A DNA stretch of 64,000 bases from Pelagerythrobacter marensis. Its GTDB lineage: Bacteria; Pseudomonadota; Alphaproteobacteria; Sphingomonadales; Sphingomonadaceae. Positions 45,872 to 56,641 of the stretch are shown here, in pieces. Positions within the stretch are counted from its first letter, which is position 1. Each line of letters opens with the position of its first letter. The notes under the pieces were generated by a model. It saw nothing but the letters and a program-made list of their open reading frames with translations, made no database searches and was not told the DNA's origin. The stretch covers positions 1,054,001-1,118,000 of the forward strand of contig NZ_CP011805.1 in assembly GCF_001028625.1 (NCBI RefSeq). The letters run 5' to 3'. A program made the position numbers and the translations under genes.

Positions 45872-47064
45872 GATAGAGCGGCGACACCGGGCAGTTCCTT
45901 GCCCTCCATCCATTCGAGGAAGGCGCCGCCGGCGGTGGAAACGTAGCTGAAGCCGTCGGCCACGCCCGCATGGTTCAGCGCCGCGACCGTATCGCCGCCG
46001 CCGGCGACAGAGATGAGCGACCCGTCCTGCGTCAGGGCCGCAGCGGTCTTCGCCAGGGCGACGGTGGCAGTATCGAACGGCTCGGTCTCGAATGCGCCCA
46101 GCGGGCCGTTCCACACCAGTGTGCGGCAGGTCTTGAGCACGTCGGCCAGGGCCTCGGTCGCCTGCGCGCCGATGTCGAGGATCATTTCGTCCGCCTCCAC
46201 CTCGTGCACGTTGCAGGTGCGCAGCGAGGGCGGGTTGGCGGCGAATTCCTTCGCCACGACCACATCGTACGGCAGGTGGATCGTGCAGCCGGAATGATCG
46301 GCCTTGTCCATGATCGCGTTGGCGGTGGCGGTCAGGTCATGCTCGCACAGCGACTTGCCGACATCGACGCCCCGCGCGGCAAGGAAGGTGTTGGCCATCC
46401 CCCCGCCGATGATCAGGTGCTGGACCCGGCCGACGAGGTTTTCCAGCACGTCGAGCTTGGTCGAAACTTTCGCCCCGCCGACGACCGCGGCAACCGGGGT
46501 TTCCGGGTTGCCCAGCGCCCTGTCGAGCGCGGTGAGTTCCTTTTCCATCGCCCGCCCGGCATAGGCCGGCAGCAGGTGCGCCAGCCCTTCGGTCGAGGCA
46601 TGGGCCCGATGGGCGGCGGAAAAGGCGTCGTTGACGTAGAAATCGCCGAGCGCGGCGATGGCCTTCGCAAAATCGGGGTCGTTCGCTTCCTCGCCCTTCC
46701 AGAAGCGGACATTGTCGAGCAGGCCGATGTCACCGTTGCGCAGGATCGAGAGCGACTGTTCGACCACCGTGCCCGCGACTTCGGAAATGAACATGATCTC
46801 GCGGCCCAGCACGCGTTCCACGTCGCCCTGGATGAAACTGTTGCTCAGCATCGAATGGCGTTCGCCCCCCGGGCGGCCGAAGTGGGCCAGCAGCAGGACT
46901 TTCGCGCCTGCATCGGCCAGTTCGAGGATGGTCGGCATGCTGGCTTCCACCCGCGTCACGTCGGTCGCGGAGCCATCTTTCATCGGCAGGTTGAGATCGA
47001 CCCGCACCAGCGCGACCTTGCCGGTCACGTCCCCCAGATCGTCGAGCGTCTTGAACTTGGACAT
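45865..47064 (-). CDS. pgk: Phosphoglycerate kinase
   Basis: Reversible ATP-forming step of glycolysis. The 399-aa protein shows VALVRVDLNLPMKDG, LLLAHFGRPGG, DNVRFWKGEEANDPDFA, NDAFSAAHRAHAST, VVGGAKVSTKLDVL, GGGMANTFLAA, WNGPLGAFE and the C-terminal VAGGGDTVAAL. The start is the ATG at 47064 (MSKFKTLDDLG); the long frame upstream is non-coding. It overlaps the next gene by 7 nt and lies 150 bp after gap, with a REP-like repeat between. Confidence 0.95.
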   Translation of the reverse strand: MSKFKTLDDLGDVTGKVALVRVDLNLPMKDGSATDVTRVEASMPTILELADAGAKVLLLAHFGRPGGERHSMLSNSFIQGDVERVLGREIMFISEVAGTVVEQSLSILRNGDIGLLDNVRFWKGEEANDPDFAKAIAALGDFYVNDAFSAAHRAHASTEGLAHLLPAYAGRAMEKELTALDRALGNPETPVAAVVGGAKVSTKLDVLENLVGRVQHLIIGGGMANTFLAARGVDVGKSLCEHDLTATANAIMDKADHSGCTIHLPYDVVVAKEFAANPPSLRTCNVHEVEADEMILDIGAQATEALADVLKTCRTLVWNGPLGAFETEPFDTATVALAKTAAALTQDGSLISVAGGGDTVAALNHAGVADGFSYVSTAGGAFLEWMEGKELPGVAALSC

Positions 47065-47075
47065 TTCCGAACTCC

Positions 47076-47132
47076 GATCCTCCCCGACAGGCGGGGAGCC
47101 GCACCCGCGGCGCGGGGTGGAGGGGCATTCGC
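47076..47132. repeat. REP-like palindromic intergenic element between gap and pgk
   Basis: A hairpin CTCCCC/GGGGAG (47080-47085 with 47093-47098, 7-nt loop) is followed by GCCGCACCCGCGGCGCGGGG and then TGGAGGGGCA. The layout (CCTCCCC...GGGGAG...GCGG...GTGGAGGGGC) resembles the short GC-rich palindromic repeats scattered through intergenic DNA of sphingomonads. Only one complete copy is visible in this window. Confidence 0.5.
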
Positions 47133-47216
47133 GGATATTCCGAACAGCGGCGGGTGCCCCACGCCCCACCGCCATCCGTCGGTTCAGGTCTGCTTCCGCC
47201 GGGGGAAGCGCCGGAG

Positions 47217-48224
47217 TTACAGCAGGCCGGCCATCACGCCGGCAGTGTCGATCATCCGGTTGGAGAAGCCCCATTCGTTGTCGTACCAGCTGACCACGCG
47301 GGCCAGCTTGCCTTCCATGACCGAGGTTTCGAGGCTGTCGACGGTCGAGCTGGCCGGATAGTGATTGAAGTCGCTCGAAACCAGCGGCTGGTCGGTATAG
47401 TCGAGCACGCCCTTCATCGCGCCTTCGGACGCGACCTTGAGTGCGGCGTTCAGCTCTTCCACGCTGGTGTCGCGGCCCGGCGTGAACACCAGATCGACGA
47501 GGCTGACGTTCGGCGTCGGCACGCGGACGGAAGACCCGTCGAGCTTGCCCTTCAGTTCGGGCAGGACCAGGCCGACCGCGCGCGCGGCGCCGGTCGTGGT
47601 CGGGATCATGTTCTGCGCGCCGGCGCGGGCACGGCGCAGATCCTTGTGGATCTGGTCCAGCATCCGCTGATCGTTGGTGTAGCTGTGGATCGTGGTCATG
47701 AAACCACGCTCGATCCCCACCGTATCGTTCAGCACCTTGGCCACCGGGGCCAGGCAGTTGGTGGTGCAGCTGGCGTTGGAAACGATCTCGTCGTCGGCGG
47801 TCAGCGTGTCCTGGTTGACACCGAACACGATCGTCTTCGACACGCCGCTGGCCGGGGCGGAGATCAGTACGCGCTTGGCACCTGCGGACAGATGCGGGCG
47901 GCTGGCTTCGTCCGACTGGAAGAAACCGGTGCATTCGAGGACGATGTCCACCCCGTTCGCGCCGTGCGGGAGCTTGCCGGGATCACGCTCCGCAGTGACA
48001 TGGATCCGCTTGCCGTTGACGACCAGGTCGTTGCCGTCGGTTTCCACCGTGCCGGGGAAACGGCCATGCGTGCTGTCGAAACCGAACAGCAGCGCGTTCG
48101 ATGCAGTGTCGGCCAGATCGTTGATCGAAACGAGTTCGAGATCGTGATCGTCACGCTCCAGGATGGCCCGCGCGACGAGCCGCCCGATACGTCCGAATCC
48201 GTTGATCGCAACCTTGGTCGCCAT
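47217..48224 (-). CDS. gap: Glyceraldehyde-3-phosphate dehydrogenase, type I
   Basis: NAD(P)-dependent glycolytic and gluconeogenic enzyme. The 335-aa protein has the Rossmann start VAINGFGRIGRLVARAI, the catalytic Cys in SNASCTTNCLAPVAKVL, HSYTNDQRMLD, and the C-terminal SWYDNEWGFSNRMIDT. It lies between tkt (14 bp upstream) and pgk (150 bp downstream) on the same strand. NAD or NADP preference cannot be safely read. Confidence 0.96.
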   Translation of the reverse strand: MATKVAINGFGRIGRLVARAILERDDHDLELVSINDLADTASNALLFGFDSTHGRFPGTVETDGNDLVVNGKRIHVTAERDPGKLPHGANGVDIVLECTGFFQSDEASRPHLSAGAKRVLISAPASGVSKTIVFGVNQDTLTADDEIVSNASCTTNCLAPVAKVLNDTVGIERGFMTTIHSYTNDQRMLDQIHKDLRRARAGAQNMIPTTTGAARAVGLVLPELKGKLDGSSVRVPTPNVSLVDLVFTPGRDTSVEELNAALKVASEGAMKGVLDYTDQPLVSSDFNHYPASSTVDSLETSVMEGKLARVVSWYDNEWGFSNRMIDTAGVMAGLL

Positions 48225-48238
48225 ATGACAAGCTCCTG

Positions 48239-50212
<1,974 letters not shown>

Positions 50213-50403
50213 GCGGGGCGGGCTCCTGCGAGTAAGGGATTTATGCACGTTGCCCGCGACGATTCGGGCGCGGAACCCTTTGCGGACCCGTGGGCGCAGG
50301 TCAACAGCGGGGACCGCCCCCTTCCCCGCCATCGCACGCGCCGAGTTATCAACAGGCGGCAACAAGGCTTTGCGCCGTCACGTATTTGCGATATTTTGGT
50401 CTT

Positions 50404-50601
50404 ATGGTTGACCAGCGTCTTGAACGCGCCGTCCAGCGCATAGAGTCCGCGCTCACGCGGATTGCCGCTGTGGCCGATGCCGAGCGTACGCCGCCGCCCG
50501 CTGCCCTTGCCGATCTGGTGGAAAAGCACGAGCGGCTGAGCGAAGCCGCCGCCGGCGCGCTGAAGGAGATCGACGATCTGATCGAAAGGCTCGACCGATG
50601 A
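50404..50601 (+). CDS. 65-aa coiled-coil protein overlapping zapA
   Basis: Product MVDQRLERAVQRIESALTRI..., predominantly helical with a heptad-like pattern and a Pro-rich break in the middle (ERTPPPAALADL), ending KEIDDLIERLDR. It overlaps zapA by 4 nt (ATGA), so both are translated together. Small coiled-coil ORFs next to zapA are known in gammaproteobacteria (the TIGR02449/ZapB-like proteins). Likely a ZapA-associated division factor, but this is inference from context. Confidence 0.65.
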   Translation: MVDQRLERAVQRIESALTRIAAVADAERTPPPAALADLVEKHERLSEAAAGALKEIDDLIERLDR

Positions 50602-51005
50602 GCGAGGTCACCCTCACGGTCGGCGGCCGAGAATACGCCATTGCCTGCGCCGATGGCGAAGAAGCGCACGTAAAGCAGTTGGGCGAGGCAATAGACGCCA
50701 AATTTCAGCAGCTTGGCGGCAATGTCTCGAACAAGGAAGCGCAGAACATGCTGTTCGCCGCGCTGTTGCTGGCGGACGAAGCGCACGAACAGCGCGGAAC
50801 GCGCGACACCCTCAACCGGAAGCTCGCAACGGTGGAGGCGGAACGGGATGCGCTGGCCGACGAAGTGGCCCGGCTTCGTTCCGAGCCACCGCGCTCTTCG
50901 ACAAGCCTGTTCGACGATCCCGAACTCGCCCCTGCCCTCGAACGTTTTGCCGATCTGCTCGAAACTTGTGCCGATAAGCTTGAGAGCAAGGCGACGAACA
51001 CCTAA
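50598..51005 (+). CDS. zapA: Cell division protein ZapA
   Basis: 135-aa Z-ring-associated protein. The N-terminal ZapA domain reads VTLTVGGREYAIACADGEEAHVKQLGEAIDAKF, followed by the helical region NMLFAALLLADEAHEQRGT and a coiled coil with VEAERDALADEVARL. It bundles FtsZ filaments at midcell. The gene is followed by the 6S RNA and the 5-formyl-THF cyclo-ligase gene, an arrangement conserved across proteobacteria. Confidence 0.9.
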   Translation: MSEVTLTVGGREYAIACADGEEAHVKQLGEAIDAKFQQLGGNVSNKEAQNMLFAALLLADEAHEQRGTRDTLNRKLATVEAERDALADEVARLRSEPPRSSTSLFDDPELAPALERFADLLETCADKLESKATNT

Positions 51006-51014
51006 ATGAAACGT

Positions 51015-51190
51015 GGCGGGACTGCCCGGAACGATCCGATCGAACATCCCTGAGGCTATAAGCAATCCAAAGGGAGCTGTCCCTGCTCCGATTCACTGGT
51101 TCGTCCGGGGGGTCGGGGCATACGGCGCCCACCTGACGTTGAGGCGTCAGAGGATTTCCCGGAAAACGACCCATGGTGGTTCCGCCGCCC
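51015..51190 (+). ncRNA. ssrS: 6S RNA (SsrS)
   Basis: About 176 nt lies between zapA and the 5-FTHF cyclo-ligase gene, the conserved place of ssrS. The ends can form a long closing stem: GGCGG (51015-51019) plus CGGAAC pairs with GTTCCG (51179-51184) plus CCGCC (51185-51189), with a 7-nt 5' bulge. Internal segments (TTCACTGGTTCGTCCGGGGG, GCCCACCTGACGTTGAGGCG) look like the alphaproteobacterial 6S central bubble region. It would bind sigma-70 RNA polymerase in stationary phase. Ends are estimated. Confidence 0.78.
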
Positions 51191-51204
51191 CATTTCCCGG
51201 ATAT

Positions 51205-51783
51205 ATGCGAAGAATGACCAAGGCCGATCTGAGAAAGGCGCTGCGCGCCGCGCGGCGCGAACACGTTGCCGCCCTGCCCGACCAGGTTCGTGCGCTGGTG
51301 TTCCACCGCCCCCCGGCACCTTTGCTGGACCGCATAGCCGAAGGGGTGACGATCGGCCTCTATGTTGCGCATGGCGATGAGGCGCCGGCGGCATCCTACA
51401 CCCGGTTTTTCGCCGAGCGCGGCCATCGCGTTGCGCTTCCCCGATTTGCCACGCGCGAGGCGGAAATGCAGTTCGCGCTCCACAGCGATCCTTTCGGCGA
51501 AGGCGATCTGGAAGATGGCCCGTTCGGAATGCACCAGCCCGTAGCCGATGCCGAGACCGTCGAGCCGGACGTCCTGTTCGTTCCCCTGATCGGCTTCACC
51601 ACGCGCGGCGACCGGCTGGGGCAAGGCGGCGGGCATTACGATCGCTGGCTCGCCGGCCGGCCGGAAACGCTTCGCATCGGGCTGGCCTGGGATGCGCAAC
51701 TGGTGGAGGATATTCCGGTGGAGCCGCACGATGTCCCGCTCGACGCCGTGGTTACGCCCACGCGCCTCTACGGTCCGTTCTGA
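51205..51783 (+). CDS. 5-formyltetrahydrofolate cyclo-ligase
   Basis: 192-aa enzyme that returns 5-formyl-THF to the folate pool using ATP. N-terminal KADLRKALRAARREH is the typical start region; the ATP/phosphate-binding signature is GDRLGQGGGHYDRWLA, preceded by LFVPLIGFT. Starts at 51205 (MRRMTKAD) or 51214 (MTKAD) are both possible; an upstream open frame runs through the 6S RNA and is rejected. Its TGA overlaps the next gene's ATG. Confidence 0.92.
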   Translation: MRRMTKADLRKALRAARREHVAALPDQVRALVFHRPPAPLLDRIAEGVTIGLYVAHGDEAPAASYTRFFAERGHRVALPRFATREAEMQFALHSDPFGEGDLEDGPFGMHQPVADAETVEPDVLFVPLIGFTTRGDRLGQGGGHYDRWLAGRPETLRIGLAWDAQLVEDIPVEPHDVPLDAVVTPTRLYGPF

Positions 51784-51998
51784 TGCGCGATCAACCCAGC
51801 TGGCGCCTTCCCGTCGGCATTCTCGCGCTGCTCGCCGGGCTGATTGCCTACGGCCTGCTGATTGCACGCTATGTCCCCGAACTGATCGGCGATTGGCCGG
51901 CCTGGGGCCAGGCCCCGATCTATCTGGCGCTGGGCATCGTCTGGCTTCTGCCGTTGCGACGCTTCCTGATCTGGATGGAAACCGGTCGCTGGGGCTGA
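51783..51998 (+). CDS. DUF2842 small membrane protein
   Basis: 71-aa protein with two membrane spans (VGILALLAGLIAYGLLIARYV and APIYLALGIVWLLPL) and the C-terminal LRRFLIWMETGRWG typical of DUF2842 proteins of alphaproteobacteria. Function unknown. It overlaps the 5-FTHF cyclo-ligase gene by 1 nt (TGATG), so both are translated together. Confidence 0.82.
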   Translation: MRDQPSWRLPVGILALLAGLIAYGLLIARYVPELIGDWPAWGQAPIYLALGIVWLLPLRRFLIWMETGRWG

Positions 51999-52104
51999 GG
52001 CCCAGGCGCACAATCCCGGTTCGATACGGCCTTCGCCGCAGGCAGCCTGCGACGCGCTCTGACGTCGGCCCGGTTCTGCCGCGAATGTCGAAGAAAATCC
52101 CAAG

Positions 52105-52181
<77 letters not shown>

Positions 52182-52358
52182 GCATTCTCGGGCGGTGCGC
52201 CGCTTGGGAGCAGCGCCACTAGGGCAGGCTGCGAGGGCTGTCAATGCACTTGCTTGCGCCTTTTTCACAAGCTTTGCAGACACCTCGGCGACAGGCCGCG
52301 TTAACCATATTTTCGTTCCCCTCGGACATCGTCATGCGGACGACACGAGGGGCTATTC

Positions 52359-52805
52359 ATGCGTATCGGAATCGCGATCGGGGGCTGCGCCTGCCTGCTT
52401 GCCGGCACTCTGGCGGCCCATTCCGCAACGGGCATTTCGCGCGCCGTCTACGTCGAACGCATTGCGGTTGCGCCGGACGGAACACGGGCGCGCACCGTCG
52501 AACCTGCCGACGAACTGCGCAGCGGCGACAAAGTCATCCTGCTGGTGGAAACGCGCGATTCGCGCACCGGCCGGCCACTCACTCTGTCGAGTCAGGTTCC
52601 GGCGCCGCTCGCGTTCCAGCAGTCGAGTTCGGAGGAGGTCGAGGTGTCGGTCGACGGTGGGCGAAACTGGGGCCGCCTGGAAAGGCTGCGCGTGCCGGAC
52701 GGGGACAGTATGCGGCGCGCCTCGCCCGAAGACGTGACACACCTTCGCTGGCGCTTCAGAGGCGGGCGCCCGGTTCGCCTGACATATAGCGCGATCGTGC
52801 GGTGA
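52359..52805 (+). CDS. Exported protein of unknown function
   Basis: 148-aa product with an N-terminal signal (IGIAIGGCACLLAGTLAAHS). The mature part is beta-rich, with a region of the type seen in surface 'conserved repeat' domains: VEPADELRSGDKVILLVETRD, then EVEVSVDGGRNWGRLERL and THLRWRFRGGRPVRLTYSAIV. Probably periplasmic or surface-exposed. The stop is 27 bp from the convergent E2 gene. No enzyme motif seen. Confidence 0.6.
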   Translation: MRIGIAIGGCACLLAGTLAAHSATGISRAVYVERIAVAPDGTRARTVEPADELRSGDKVILLVETRDSRTGRPLTLSSQVPAPLAFQQSSSEEVEVSVDGGRNWGRLERLRVPDGDSMRRASPEDVTHLRWRFRGGRPVRLTYSAIVR

Positions 52806-52832
52806 CCGCGCCGTACCGGTCGAACGCGGGCC

Positions 52833-54179
52833 CTAGTCGGCCAGCATCAGGGCTGGCGTTTCGATCAACCGCTTGAGCGCCTGAACGAAGCTCGCGGCAT
52901 CCCAGCCATCGACTACGCGGTGATCGCAGCTGATGGAAATGTTCATCAGCTTGCGCTTCTCGATCCGTTCGCCGCCGATTCCATCGGGGACAAACATCGG
53001 ACGTTCGACAATGCGATTGGGCCCGATGATCGCCACTTCGGGCCGGTTGATGACCGGCGTGGTCGCAACACCGCCCAGCGGGCCGAGGGAAGTCACGGTC
53101 AGGGTGGAGCCCGAAAGTTCGTCCGACTTGGCCGATCCGTCCCGCGCGGCATTCGCCAGACGCACGATCTCGCGCGCCAGTTGCCACAGATTTTTCGTCT
53201 GGGCATCGCGAATGACGGGGACCATCAGCCCTTTGTCGGTCTGTGTCGCCATGCCCAGATGAACGGCGCCGTGCCGGGTTACAACGCCTGCTTCATCGTC
53301 ATAACGCGCGTTGATCATCGGATAATCCGGCAAAATCTTGCAGATCGCCGTGATGATCAGCGGCAGCATGGTCAGTTTCGGCTTATCGCCCCGCCCTGCG
53401 TTCAAATCGGCCCGAAGGCGCTCAAGATCGGTGACGTCGCATTCCTCGACGTAGGAGAAGTGCGGAATATTCCGCTTCGCCTCGGCCATGTTCTGGGCAA
53501 TGCGCTTGCGAAGGCCGATGACCTTTATTTCCTCGTCCGCCCGCGTGCGCGCTGCGGATGCGAAACCGCCCGCGCCGTTGTAGGACAGGAACGCATCCAG
53601 ATCGGCGTGACGCACCCGCCCATCGGCCGCTGGCTTCACTTCGCCCAGATCGATGCCGAGATCCTTCGCCCGCTTGCGCACCGCCGGGCTGGCGAGAACC
53701 TTCGCGTGCTTCGATTTATCGGCACCGGGTTGGGGAGCGGGCGCTTCCGCCTCGGCAGTTGCCGGCTTCGGGGCCGAAGCCGGCGCAGCGGCGGCGGCAT
53801 CGTCCGCATCGCTTGCGTCGGGGTTTTCGACCTCTATCCGCTGTTCGATCTCGTCTGCCTTGGGAGCGGGCGCTGGCGCGGCCTCGTCGCCCTCCCCCTC
53901 TTCGCTCGCGTGGTCTTCGGCATCGTCCGGCACTTCGCCTTCGACTTCGATAACCACGAGCATGGAACCGATCGCGATCGTATCGCCGACTTCGCCCGCG
54001 ACCTCGATCACTTTGCCCGCGACCGGGCTTTCCATCTCGACCGTCGCCTTGTCGGTCATCATGTCGGCCAGGCGATCGTCTTCATCGACGGTGTCGCCGA
54101 TCTTGACATGCCAGTCGACGATTTCGGCTTCGGCGATGCCTTCGCCAATGTCGGGCAGGTTGAAGGTGAATTTCGCCAT
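52833..54179 (-). CDS. bkdB: Dihydrolipoamide acyltransferase (E2) of branched-chain 2-oxo acid dehydrogenase
   Basis: 448-aa E2 core. Residues 1-80 form a lipoyl domain with the lipoylated Lys in MMTDKATVEMESP. A Glu/Ala/Pro-rich linker follows (about 85-155), then a peripheral subunit-binding domain (VLASPAVRKRAKDLGIDL). The catalytic domain (about 210-448) contains VIGLRKRIAQNMAEAKRNIPHF and the active-site DHRVVDGWDAA. Gene order E1alpha-E1beta-E2 with separate E1 subunits points to the branched-chain complex rather than pyruvate dehydrogenase. The E3 gene is not in the cluster. Confidence 0.9.
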   Translation of the reverse strand: MAKFTFNLPDIGEGIAEAEIVDWHVKIGDTVDEDDRLADMMTDKATVEMESPVAGKVIEVAGEVGDTIAIGSMLVVIEVEGEVPDDAEDHASEEGEGDEAAPAPAPKADEIEQRIEVENPDASDADDAAAAAPASAPKPATAEAEAPAPQPGADKSKHAKVLASPAVRKRAKDLGIDLGEVKPAADGRVRHADLDAFLSYNGAGGFASAARTRADEEIKVIGLRKRIAQNMAEAKRNIPHFSYVEECDVTDLERLRADLNAGRGDKPKLTMLPLIITAICKILPDYPMINARYDDEAGVVTRHGAVHLGMATQTDKGLMVPVIRDAQTKNLWQLAREIVRLANAARDGSAKSDELSGSTLTVTSLGPLGGVATTPVINRPEVAIIGPNRIVERPMFVPDGIGGERIEKRKLMNISISCDHRVVDGWDAASFVQALKRLIETPALMLAD

Positions 54180-54183
54180 GGGA

Positions 54184-55257
54184 TTACTCGCTCAAGAGCT
54201 GGTCGATCGCTTCGCCGATGCGAATGGGGCCTGGGAAATAGGCCCATTCGAGGCTGTGCGGATACGGGGTGTCGAAGCCGGTCACACGCTCAACCGGCGC
54301 TTCGAGATGATAGAAACAGCGCTCGGTAACCAGCGCGGACAGTTCAGCACCGAAGCCGGACGTGCGCGTCGCTTCGTGCACGATCAGGCAGCGCCCGGTC
54401 TTCTTCACCGATGCTTCGATGGCTTCGATGTCGAGCGGGGCGAGCGTGCGGAGATCCAGGATCTCGGCATCGACACCCTTTTCGCGGCACACCGATTCGG
54501 CCACATGAACCATCGTGCCATAGGCAAGAACGGTCAGTGCCTCGCCCTCGGTCACCGTGCGCGCTTTGCCTAGCGGGATTCGGTAATATCCCTCGGGTAC
54601 CTCGCTCTGCGGATGGCGCTTCCACGGTTCGGCGGGCTTGTCGTAGTATCCGCTGAACGGACCGTTATAGATCCGCTTCGGTTCGAAGAAGATCACCGGA
54701 TCGTTGTCCTCGATGCACGAAATCAGCAGACCCTTGGCATCGTAAGGTGTCGAGGGGATCACCGTCTTCAGGCCGGAAACGTGGGTGAACAGCGCCTCCG
54801 GGCTCTGACTATGCGTCTGCCCGCCGAAAATTCCGCCGCCGAACGGGGTACGCACGGTCATCGGTGCGATATATTCGGTGGCAGAACGATAACGAAGCCG
54901 CGCCGCTTCGGACACGAGCTGATCGAGACCGGGGTAAATATAGTCGGCAAACTGGATTTCAGGCACCGGCCGCAAGCCGTAGGCGCCCATGCCCACCGCC
55001 ACGCCGATAATTCCGCATTCGGAAATCGGCGTATCGAAAACGCGCGTCTTTCCGTGCTTTTCCTGCAGACCGGCGGTGCAGCGGAACACGCCGCCGAAAT
55101 AGCCGACATCCTCGCCCAGAACGATCACGTCCGGATCGCGCTCCAGCATGATATCGAGCGCGTCGTTGATCGCCTCGATCATATTGAGGCGTCGCACGGT
55201 GTCGTTGTTGGCCCCCTTGGGTTCTGTCACCCCGGTGCTCATTTCGGCGGTGCTCAT
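54184..55257 (-). CDS. bkdA2: Branched-chain 2-oxo acid dehydrogenase E1 beta subunit
   Basis: 357-aa beta subunit. After a 20-residue extension comes NMIEAINDALDIMLERD, VIVLGEDVGYFGGVFRCTAGL (pyrimidine-binding region), RVFDTPISECGIIGVAVGMG, FADYIYPGLDQLVSEAAR, MTVRTPFGGGIFGG and HSQSPEALFTH. It forms an alpha2beta2 heterotetramer with the upstream product. The gene overlaps the E1 alpha stop by 4 nt and precedes E2 by 4 bp. Confidence 0.92.
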   Translation of the reverse strand: MSTAEMSTGVTEPKGANNDTVRRLNMIEAINDALDIMLERDPDVIVLGEDVGYFGGVFRCTAGLQEKHGKTRVFDTPISECGIIGVAVGMGAYGLRPVPEIQFADYIYPGLDQLVSEAARLRYRSATEYIAPMTVRTPFGGGIFGGQTHSQSPEALFTHVSGLKTVIPSTPYDAKGLLISCIEDNDPVIFFEPKRIYNGPFSGYYDKPAEPWKRHPQSEVPEGYYRIPLGKARTVTEGEALTVLAYGTMVHVAESVCREKGVDAEILDLRTLAPLDIEAIEASVKKTGRCLIVHEATRTSGFGAELSALVTERCFYHLEAPVERVTGFDTPYPHSLEWAYFPGPIRIGEAIDQLLSE

Positions 55258-56555
55258 TTCGGGCGGCCTCCGTTGAATTTTATCAACCGTTCGCGCGTTG
55301 CCTGCTCGGCCTGCTCCTTCAGGTTCCAGGGCAGTTCCTCGAACACATCTTCGAACATCGTTCGGAACGGCTGATGCATCCCGTGACCGAGAATGCCGTT
55401 CTTTTCGGCCTCCTTCGTTGCGGCCTTCACCCGCTCGGCGGCTTCGCGGTCCATTTCGGTCTGGCGGTCCTCATCCCATTCGCCCAGCGCGATGAGGTGG
55501 TTCTTCAACCGCATGACGGGGTCGCCCAGCGGCCATTCCTCACGCTCCTGCGCGCTGCGGTAACCGGTCGGATCGTCGGAGGTTGAGTGCCCCTCCGCGC
55601 GATAGGTGAAATACTCGATCAGCGTGGGGCCGGCGTTGGCGCGCGCCCGATTGGCGGCCCAGCGCTGCGCGGCATAGACCGCCAGTGCATCGTTCCCATC
55701 GACCCGCAGACCGGCGAGACCATAGCCGAGAGCGCGCGCGGCAAAGGTCGTCCGTTCCGAACCGGCGAAGCCCGAGAAACTCGAAATCGCCCACTGGTTG
55801 TTGATAACGTTGAGGATAACCGGTGCATTATAGACGGTGGCGAATGTGCAGGCGCTGTGGAAATCGCCTTCTGCCGTGCTGCCTTCGCCGACCCAGGTCG
55901 CGGCAATGCGGCTGTCACCCTTGATCGCGCTGGCCATGGCCCAGCCCACGGCCTGCGGCGTCTGCGTCGCCAGATTGCCGCTGATCGAGAAGAAGCTGTG
56001 TTCCCGGCTCGAATACATGATCGGGAGCTGACGTCCCTTCAGCTTGTCGCCCTTATTGGAATAGATCTGGTTGATCATCTCGACCAGGTCGTATCCGCGC
56101 GCGATCAGCACGCCCTGCTGGCGATAACTGGGGAAGACCATGTCGTCGCTGGCGAGCGCCATGGCGGCCGAGACCGAAGTGGCCTCTTCCCCCGTGCACT
56201 TCATGTAGAAACTGGTCTTGCCCTGCCGCTGCCCGCGGAACATCCGTTCGTCGAATGCGCGCACGAGGGCGAAATGGCCCAGCATCGTGCGCAGGGTATC
56301 AGGATCAAGCTTCGGATCCCATGGCCCGTGGGCCCGATCGTCATCGCCCAGCACGCGAATCAGGTCGTGACACAGCCCCTCGGTCTCGCGCGCGTCGCAC
56401 GCCTCGTCCGGTCGCGGCTGCTTGCCCGGCTGGCTGACCGGCACGTGGCTGAAATCGACCGTGTCACCGGGCCGGGACTTGGGTTCGGGAACGTGGAGCC
56501 GAAGCGCAGGCTTGTTTGCCCCTGCTTCACGGTCCGCGTCGGGCCTGTCGGCCAT
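55254..56555 (-). CDS. bkdA1: Branched-chain 2-oxo acid dehydrogenase E1 alpha subunit
   Basis: 433-aa TPP-binding alpha subunit that decarboxylates the 2-oxo acids from Leu, Ile and Val. The visible core has FALVRAFDERMFRGQRQGK, GEEATSVSAAMAL, the TPP region WVGEGSTAEGDFHSACTFA with NVINNQWAISSF, and YRAEGHSTSDDPTGYRS. An N-terminal extension of about 80 residues with a Pro-rich part precedes the core, as in the Pseudomonas BkdA1 type. First gene of the E1alpha-E1beta-E2 operon; thyA is upstream. Confidence 0.92.
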   Translation of the reverse strand: MADRPDADREAGANKPALRLHVPEPKSRPGDTVDFSHVPVSQPGKQPRPDEACDARETEGLCHDLIRVLGDDDRAHGPWDPKLDPDTLRTMLGHFALVRAFDERMFRGQRQGKTSFYMKCTGEEATSVSAAMALASDDMVFPSYRQQGVLIARGYDLVEMINQIYSNKGDKLKGRQLPIMYSSREHSFFSISGNLATQTPQAVGWAMASAIKGDSRIAATWVGEGSTAEGDFHSACTFATVYNAPVILNVINNQWAISSFSGFAGSERTTFAARALGYGLAGLRVDGNDALAVYAAQRWAANRARANAGPTLIEYFTYRAEGHSTSDDPTGYRSAQEREEWPLGDPVMRLKNHLIALGEWDEDRQTEMDREAAERVKAATKEAEKNGILGHGMHQPFRTMFEDVFEELPWNLKEQAEQATRERLIKFNGGRPK

Positions 56556-56641
56556 AGGGTTCTCTCCCAGAGCGTGAGACGCATTCTTTTACGTGTGCGT
56601 TATTTTATTTCACGGCGTCGAAAGGGTCAAGCTCTCCCGGC

